DNA from: Peptococcaceae bacterium
Lineage (GTDB): Bacteria; Bacillota; Peptococcia; DRI-13; UBA5745
Reading direction: 5' to 3'
Assembly (NCBI GenBank): GCA_031264885.1
Contig: JAISDM010000198.1
Location: forward strand, 1-18,859
DNA: 18,859 nucleotides
The notes below the pieces were generated by a model. That model saw only the letters and a program-made list of their open reading frames with translations, had not been told where the DNA came from and searched no databases. Both the position numbers and the translations under genes were made by a program. Below, piece after piece: positions 14,466 to 18,859 of this stretch (position 1 is the first letter of the stretch; the number at the start of each line of letters is the position of its first letter).

Positions 14466-16955
14466 CTATTCAAGCGTAATGGCGCGGATTTCAGTCAGCG
14501 CGGATAAATCGCTGGCTTTCAGTATTTTATTGGACAAAGTATACAGGGTGTCGCCGATGTAAAGGCCCCTCTGAACGGATTTATCCATATCCCAGGATCC
14601 GTTCCCGGCCTTCAGCATATCCTCGCCGGTCAGATGGGTGACGCGGCCCCTTAAGGTAAAGCCATCGCTCAAATCCAGGCTGTAAACATACAGGCCCTGA
14701 AAGACGAACTGCCCGTAAGGAGGCGCGCCGGAATTATAAATATCCGCCGCCGTTCCCGGCGGAACTTCCGCCACGCTGGCGGGGAAGGCCAGCAATCCTT
14801 TTTCCTTGCTGAACAAAAACGCCTTATGATTATACAGAAGCTCCGATTCCGAGCCCCGGTCGCCGATGCCGGTCACGAATTTTTCCTTGGGCGCGGTCAC
14901 GTCGCTCACGTCAAAGAGCGCCAGCTTCAGGCCCAGGTAATAAGCCACAGCGGATCGGCCGTCCGCCGATGATACCTCCACCGTGTCCTTGCCGAAACCG
15001 ATGAGGTGGTTCTCGTCGTAAGGATGCAGGTACTGACTGTAGCCGGGAATCTTCAGTGCGCCCAGAATTTGGGGCTGAGCGGGGTTTGTGAGATCAATCA
15101 CAAATAAGGGGTCCACAGTTTGGAATGTGACCATATAGGCCCGGCCGCCTATAAACCGCGCGGAATAGATCCTTTCCCCCGGGGCGATGTCCTCAATGCT
15201 GCCGGCGGTTTCCATCATCTCGTTCAGCACGTACAGATGATTGGCTGTGCGGCCGCCCGAATTCGCGTCCCAACGGTCTTCCGTGACGGCGACGCGGAAA
15301 TAGCCGCCGTATTCGTCCATAGAGAATTGATTGAGGACGGTTCCGGGCGTCTGGCCCGCTGCCAGATAGGTGACCTGCCCGCCGCTTAAAGAGAACTTCA
15401 ATATCCGGGTGCCCGGCCGGCGGACGGCCGCGTCTGCCTCCGCCTTCGTGTCCTCCGCGGCGGAGTCCCGCCACAGGGGTTGGATGCTCTCATAAGCGGG
15501 TACGCTTACCGCGGCGTACAGATTTTCCCGCGAAACATAGATGTTTTCCCCGGCGCCCAGATAGGCTCCGACATGGACCGGTTCCGCCGGTTTGGACAGA
15601 TCCAGCCCGGCCAGAAGCAAGTAATTGGGCGCCGTCATTTCCGGAATATACCGAATGTCGTTCAGATTCATTTGAACGTCCTGCCCGCCTGAGGCGCTGT
15701 CCCTGTAAGAAGGAACGCTCTGCGCTATATCGGAGGCGTTTTCCCGGCCGGAATAATACCAGCCCGCGTGGTGATTGGCGGCTAAATACAGCGCGTCCCC
15801 GATCTTCCGGGAAGAGACATAACTGCCGTCCAGTTCAATCTCCCGGGTCCTGACCGGCGTCCGGCGGTCGGAGACGTCATAGATCCAGACGCAGGTTCGG
15901 ACGTAACCCCGCCGCGCGTACGCGCCGCGCCCGAGTACGGTCATCTGATCCCCGGAAACATACAGTTCCGCGGGATCGAATGTATCCGGATCCATGGGCA
16001 GACTGCAGAGAACCTCCATACGTTCGGGAGGATTCGCCAATGTAATGACGACGCGCCCGGGCAGAATTTGATAGATATAGCTGCCGTCGGTTTTGACGGT
16101 ATCCGCCTCATCCACCCCTTGAATCTGTACGTTGGTGGAAGAAAAATCGGAAGAAAAATCAGAAGAAAAATCCGAGGCCGCCTGATTGTCCGCGTCTGTT
16201 AGATAAGCCCGCGGCTCGGGCGCCGGAGCGGCGTCGGCGATTGAGAGCGCTTCCATCACACCCGGGACACCGTAGAATATCCGCCCTTGATCTTCGGTTT
16301 CCAGGAGCCTTCGCAGGGTCTCGGCGTCCTGAACCCTGGGCAGCTGGTTGACCCGGGCGACGATTTGATCCAGCAGCCCTTTATCCCTTGCCGTATCCAG
16401 CTTGAGGGGACTGCCGCTCAGAATGATCAGGCCGCGGTCGTAAAACACCGCCTGATCCATTGCCTTGGTCACCGCCCGAAGCGGCACATAAACCCGGCCG
16501 CCGCCGGATATTTCCGCCGGCGCGTCCAAAGCCACAGAGGATCCGTTCACCCGCATATCCTTCGATCCAGGCTGAATCCGCACGGATTTGCCCTCTGCTT
16601 CCAGACTGATCTCTTTGCCGGCGGGATCCCAATTCACCCGGAGGTTCAGCTGTTCCCCGACAAATCTCAAAGGCGCCATGACCCGGCCGTCCTTCACATA
16701 AACCGAAACCGCGCCGTCCGACGGATCGATCATAGTCTCCCGCCCCCGAACCAGAGTCAGCGGCGAACCCGCGTACAGAATCACACTTTGGCTTATGACG
16801 GCTTCCTGACTGATTGGGCCGGCCTGCGCCGTTTGGGACGTCTCCGCGGCCTGAATCGCCCGCGCCGCGTCCCGGGCCGCGGGAGCGGACAGCGCGGCGG
16901 CCGCCAGCGCCAGCCCCCCCGCGATCATAGCCCGGATCCATTTGTTTTTCAACAT
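14466..16955 (-). CDS. Secreted protein with CuAO-N-like and beta-propeller domains
   Basis: An 829-residue exported protein. A signal peptide (about 1-35, Ala-rich) is followed by a copper amine oxidase N-terminal-like domain (about 60-178; typical VMAPLRFVGEQLNLRVNWD and VYVPLRAVTKAMD blocks), a common cell-wall domain of Clostridia. A short Ser/Asp linker leads to the large beta-propeller domain (about 275-829). This opens with the family signature STNVQIQGVDEADTVKTDGS, and blade-like repeats follow (for example YAAVSVPAYES, ARFIGGRAYMVTFQ, LIGFGKDTVEV). The ATG at 16955 has GGAAGGGGAAGGGA just upstream. It points away from the DUF2007-like gene and lies upstream of the T4SS promoter as a separate unit. 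Function is unknown: these proteins lack the catalytic domain of amine oxidases and are thought to be surface-bound. No promoter was confidently found. Confidence 0.88.
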   Translation of the reverse strand: MLKNKWIRAMIAGGLALAAAALSAPAARDAARAIQAAETSQTAQAGPISQEAVISQSVILYAGSPLTLVRGRETMIDPSDGAVSVYVKDGRVMAPLRFVGEQLNLRVNWDPAGKEISLEAEGKSVRIQPGSKDMRVNGSSVALDAPAEISGGGRVYVPLRAVTKAMDQAVFYDRGLIILSGSPLKLDTARDKGLLDQIVARVNQLPRVQDAETLRRLLETEDQGRIFYGVPGVMEALSIADAAPAPEPRAYLTDADNQAASDFSSDFSSDFSSTNVQIQGVDEADTVKTDGSYIYQILPGRVVITLANPPERMEVLCSLPMDPDTFDPAELYVSGDQMTVLGRGAYARRGYVRTCVWIYDVSDRRTPVRTREIELDGSYVSSRKIGDALYLAANHHAGWYYSGRENASDIAQSVPSYRDSASGGQDVQMNLNDIRYIPEMTAPNYLLLAGLDLSKPAEPVHVGAYLGAGENIYVSRENLYAAVSVPAYESIQPLWRDSAAEDTKAEADAAVRRPGTRILKFSLSGGQVTYLAAGQTPGTVLNQFSMDEYGGYFRVAVTEDRWDANSGGRTANHLYVLNEMMETAGSIEDIAPGERIYSARFIGGRAYMVTFQTVDPLFVIDLTNPAQPQILGALKIPGYSQYLHPYDENHLIGFGKDTVEVSSADGRSAVAYYLGLKLALFDVSDVTAPKEKFVTGIGDRGSESELLYNHKAFLFSKEKGLLAFPASVAEVPPGTAADIYNSGAPPYGQFVFQGLYVYSLDLSDGFTLRGRVTHLTGEDMLKAGNGSWDMDKSVQRGLYIGDTLYTLSNKILKASDLSALTEIRAITLE
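16138..16175. repeat. 12-base tandem repeat in the beta-propeller protein linker
   Basis: Three copies of GAAGAAAAATC plus one variable base, encoding SDFSSDFSSDFSS around residues 261-273, between the CuAO-N-like domain and the propeller. Four-residue units keep the frame whatever the copy number. Confidence 0.85.
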
Positions 16956-17078
16956 ATTCCCTTCCCCTTCCTCAATTTATTCTCACTTACTTAGACGCGC
17001 AAAAGCGCCCGCCGGTTCCAGACCAGATCCGGATTTTCGGACAGCGGCCCGCCGCCCCTGCGATACCGCGGCGCTCCG

Positions 17079-17168
17079 CCCGTAGGGGCGGCAAAACGCG
17101 CCTCTTCGGTCCCGTGCCCGGCGCATCCGTAGGGGCGGCATCCTGCCGCCCGCCTCTGCCATGCGCCA
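17079..17168. repeat. Palindromic repeat copy B with a half copy beside it
   Basis: The full copy at 17125-17168 matches the copy at 131-175 closely; its core hairpin at 17133-17151 has an 8-base stem and TCC loop. A truncated copy, CCGTAGGGGCGGCA, sits at 17080-17093. The remaining intergenic DNA at 16956-17210 shows no convincing gene; small frames here run through the repeat. Confidence 0.75.
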
Positions 17169-17210
17169 TGCACCCATGCGCGGATTCTCGCGGCGCCCGG
17201 CGAAACGTTC

Positions 17211-17239
17211 TTGAATATTCGGCGCAAAAACGCTATAAT
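17211..17239 (+). promoter_or_regulatory. Promoter of the DUF2007-like gene
   Basis: TTGAAT (17211-17216) and TATAAT (17234-17239) with exactly 17 bases between. The start would be near 17246, which rules out the in-frame TTG at 17242 as the start of the gene and supports the ATG at 17278. Confidence 0.8.
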
Positions 17240-17277
17240 GATTGCGTCAGGCAAGAAAACCGAAGGGGATGGGGCAT

Positions 17278-17565
17278 ATGGACACCGCTCAGAAATGGGC
17301 TTCACTGGGTCAGTTCGCGCTGGGAGCGGAAGCGGAAATCGTCGAATCTCTTCTCGAAACCTTTGAAGTCCCGTATTTCAGGAAATATGACCGGGAAGGC
17401 GCTTTCACGCATATCTACCTGGGCAATTCCCGGATCCCGGTAGAAATCATGGTTCCGGACGACCGGCTGTCCGAAGCCAAAGAACTGTTGGAAAACCACA
17501 TAGCCGAATCCGAACTTGAGTCCGAAGCCGAACCCGAATCCGAACTTGAACCCGAGCCCAACTGA
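17278..17565 (+). CDS. DUF2007-like small protein with acidic tail
   Basis: A 95-residue protein without membrane segments. Residues about 15-75 follow the DUF2007 pattern (annotated in Pfam as putative prokaryotic signal transducing protein): a helix AEAEIVESLLETFEVPYF, a central strand, then PVEIMVPDDRLSEAKELL, in which the V.V....L..A..LL end is typical. The C-terminus is a Glu/Pro/Ser repeat (SELESEAEPESELEPEPN) not usual for the family. The start at 17278 is chosen because AAGGGG lies 9 bases before it and because the promoter places the transcript start near 17246; the ATG at 17269 would sit on top of the site. It is the only plus-strand protein gene in the window and stands alone. Biological role is unknown. 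Confidence 0.75.
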   Translation: MDTAQKWASLGQFALGAEAEIVESLLETFEVPYFRKYDREGAFTHIYLGNSRIPVEIMVPDDRLSEAKELLENHIAESELESEAEPESELEPEPN

Positions 17566-17620
17566 AGGCATCTGTCCGCAATCACAGAATTTCCGAATCG
17601 CGGGACGTCTATATTTATGC

Positions 17621-17649
17621 TTGTAATTCAGCCGCGATGAAGTTATAAT
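17621..17649 (+). promoter_or_regulatory. Promoter of tRNA-Ser
   Basis: TTGTAA (17621-17626) and TATAAT (17644-17649) are 17 bases apart, and the tRNA 5' end lies 25 bases after the -10 box. Confidence 0.75.
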
Positions 17650-17673
17650 CATACTCGGCCCCAAGGGGAACGC

Positions 17674-17764
17674 GGAGGAGTACCCAAGCGGTGAAGGGGC
17701 CGCACTCGAAATGCGGAAGGCCGGTTTCCCCGGCGCGAGAGTTCGATCCTCTCCTCCTCCGCCA
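17674..17764 (+). tRNA. tRNA-Ser (anticodon CGA)
   Basis: A complete class II tRNA. The acceptor stem is GGAGGAG/CTCCTCC with discriminator G and an encoded CCA. The anticodon arm is CCGCA-CTCGAAA-TGCGG with CGA at 17707-17709, reading UCG. A long variable arm (GGCCGG...CCCCGGC region) is typical of tRNA-Ser, and the T arm is GAGAG-TTCGATC-CTCTC. No attachment-site duplicate of its 3' end was found in the window. Confidence 0.97.
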
Positions 17765-17807
17765 ATGCAAATAAGTACCATAAAGGTATATGGTTACTTT
17801 ATAAAAC

Positions 17808-17875
17808 GGACGGCAGAATGCCGTCCCTACAGGTGCGTTATGCACGTTACCGTAGGGGCGGCATTCTGCCGCCCG
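17808..17875. repeat. Inverted pair of palindromic repeats
   Basis: Two copies of the interspersed element face each other: GGACGGCA-GAA-TGCCGTCC at 17808-17826 and GGGCGGCA-TTC-TGCCGCCC at 17856-17874. Extended to 23 bases each (17808-17830 and about 17853-17875) they are complementary at 21 positions, round a spacer that itself contains GTGC-GTTAT-GCAC. The region could form either two separate hairpins or one large cruciform. Read on the minus strand, the 17808-17826 hairpin is followed by GTTTTATAAA, so it may terminate the lectin gene. Confidence 0.8.
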
Positions 17876-17883
17876 AGGTTTAT

Positions 17884-18859
17884 CTAATTGCTCTCCCATT
17901 CGCATATATAGCCGAACATGCCGGAATACACCTCGTCGGTTCCGTCGTTCCAGCCCCAGGAGCCGGTGTAGTAATCCGTCATCAGCAGGTAGGTTTCGCG
18001 GTCTCCGCCATTGGGTTCCCCCGGCAGCCAGTCCGTGTACGAGAACCGCTCCCCGGTAACCCAGGACCAGCTGCCGTCCGCGTCGGCCGCGCCCAGCCAG
18101 AGGAACCGCGAACTCTCGGAGGGCAAACCTTTGACGAACCGGGATTCTGTGGCGGATGTGACGGTACACAAATGCCCGCCCAGACCGCTGCAGATTCGAT
18201 CGGCCTCGACCCATGTCGCGTCGCTGTAATACACCTTATAATAGTTCCCCTCATACCTCACCGCGTCACTCGGTATGGGCGAGTTGTTCACCGTCACCCA
18301 TTTGTCCCGGGACTGGCTCGTGTACATATTGCTGCCGCTGCTTACCTGCCCATCGCTGCCGATGATTCTCATTTGCAGCAAGTGCGACCCGTTGGAGTAT
18401 TTTGTGGTATCCCATGAGACCGTGAACCCCGGCAGGGGCGTCGATTGGGAATAATCCCGCCCGGTTCCCCGGGTCGCGTCCAATACCTCTCTCCGGGCCG
18501 TCCGCGCCGCGGTTCCCAACGAAACGCCGTCCACCCATATCTCAACCGTGTTGCCCGCGCCGTAAACCGCCCATCCGGAGATGTTCACAACGCCGCTGAG
18601 GGCATTGGGATAATCGTCGATCCAGCCGTCGAAAGGCAAATTGCCTGCCGGCGAAGAGACTGGCGCGGGTGTGGGCCTCGGTGTGGGTGTAGGCTGTGGG
18701 GTGGGCGTCGGTGTCGGTCGGGGCGTGGGCGTCGGCACAGAGGTGGGCCTCGGTGTAGGCGTCGGCGCGGAGGTGGGTCGTGGCGTCGGTGTCGGCATGG
18801 GTCTCGGCGTCGGCGTGGGCGTCAGACGTGGTGTAGGCGTTGGCGTAGGCCGTGACGTC
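17884..18859 (-). CDS. C-type lectin domain surface protein, 5' end outside window
   Basis: The reading frame is open to the right edge, so the N-terminus and signal peptide are missing; a Met at 18798 is internal to the repeat and not a real start. The visible 324 residues begin with about 65 residues of Thr-Pro/Arg-Pro repeats, a likely wall-spanning stalk. A beta-rich, Ig-like module follows (about 18620-18290; pattern GWA..G.....WVDG...G.A...R.EV). The last about 125 residues form a C-type lectin domain ending at the TAG at 17884. Lectin hallmarks are present: LWLGA, EPNGGD (17998-18018), WGWNDG (about 17941-17958), and conserved Cys pairs. EPN with WND is the calcium and mannose-type sugar-binding signature in animal C-type lectins; ligand choice here is inference. 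Probably binds carbohydrate at the cell surface. Confidence 0.85.
   Translation of the reverse strand, partial: TSRPTPTPTPRLTPTPTPRPMPTPTPRPTSAPTPTPRPTSVPTPTPRPTPTPTPQPTPTPRPTPAPVSSPAGNLPFDGWIDDYPNALSGVVNISGWAVYGAGNTVEIWVDGVSLGTAARTARREVLDATRGTGRDYSQSTPLPGFTVSWDTTKYSNGSHLLQMRIIGSDGQVSSGSNMYTSQSRDKWVTVNNSPIPSDAVRYEGNYYKVYYSDATWVEADRICSGLGGHLCTVTSATESRFVKGLPSESSRFLWLGAADADGSWSWVTGERFSYTDWLPGEPNGGDRETYLLMTDYYTGSWGWNDGTDEVYSGMFGYICEWESN

Noticed and set aside
17242..17277. TTG start for the DUF2007-like gene
   Set aside because: It would lie upstream of the predicted transcription start and has no ribosome binding site; the ATG at 17278 has both.
17674..17764. tRNA-Ser as the attachment site of an element carrying the T4SS
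   Set aside because: No integrase and no duplicated tRNA 3' end were found within the window, and ordinary genes separate the tRNA from the operon.
131..17875. The repeated palindromes as a CRISPR array
   Set aside because: Copies are scattered through intergenic gaps with no regular spacing or unique spacers, and no cas gene is present.
17884..18260. C-terminal C-type lectin domain as a diversity-generating-retroelement target
   Set aside because: DGR target proteins often end in a C-type lectin fold, but this is a canonical EPN/WND lectin and no template repeat or reverse transcriptase is in the window.

Overview
The window looks like a chromosomal segment of a GC-rich, Gram-positive-type anaerobe, most likely an uncultured member of the Clostridia. 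The reasons are AGGAGG/AGGGG-type ribosome binding sites at nearly every gene, sigma-A-like promoters (TTGACA/TATAAT), a SpoIIAA-like STAS protein, a copper-amine-oxidase-N plus beta-propeller secreted protein, and a PrgI-type (Gram-positive) type IV secretion system (T4SS). This lineage assignment is inference; no rRNA or marker gene is present.

The dominant structure is one long minus-strand operon from a clear promoter at about 14243-14272 to a strong rho-independent terminator at 203-240. In transcription order it encodes: a small STAS anti-sigma-antagonist-like protein; a CPBP-family membrane protease; a VirD4/TraG coupling ATPase; a secreted, C-terminally membrane-anchored surface protein with a Thr/Pro/Ala-rich stalk; two tandem VirB6/TrbL-like polytopic membrane proteins, the second with a cytoplasmic repeat domain and a huge Pro/Ser/Gly tail; a PrgI-VirB4 fusion ATPase; a family-3 solute-binding-protein-like lipoprotein; and a small VirB2-like pilin. 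Stop/start overlaps (ATGA) join STAS-CPBP and VirD4-surface protein, and the other gaps are short except 172 bases before the pilin. No relaxase, integrase, VirB1-type peptidoglycan hydrolase or recognisable VirB8 is in the operon. This makes it an unusual minimal T4SS that may not be an ordinary conjugation module.

To the right of the operon promoter lies a 14466-16955 minus-strand secreted protein (copper amine oxidase N-like domain plus beta-propeller domain). Next comes a plus-strand 95-residue DUF2007-like protein with its own promoter, then tRNA-Ser(CGA) with its own promoter, and then the 3' part of a minus-strand secreted C-type-lectin-domain protein that runs off the right edge.

Intergenic DNA carries a family of short GTAGGGGCGGCATTCTGCCG-type palindromic repeats (about 131-175, 14421-14450, 17079-17095, 17125-17168, 17808-17875). 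One pair forms an inverted-repeat cluster between the tRNA and the lectin gene. Several genes contain in-frame tandem DNA repeats of 12, 15, 18 and 87 bases, suggesting length-variable protein tails. The first 200 bases contain no gene that I can support.
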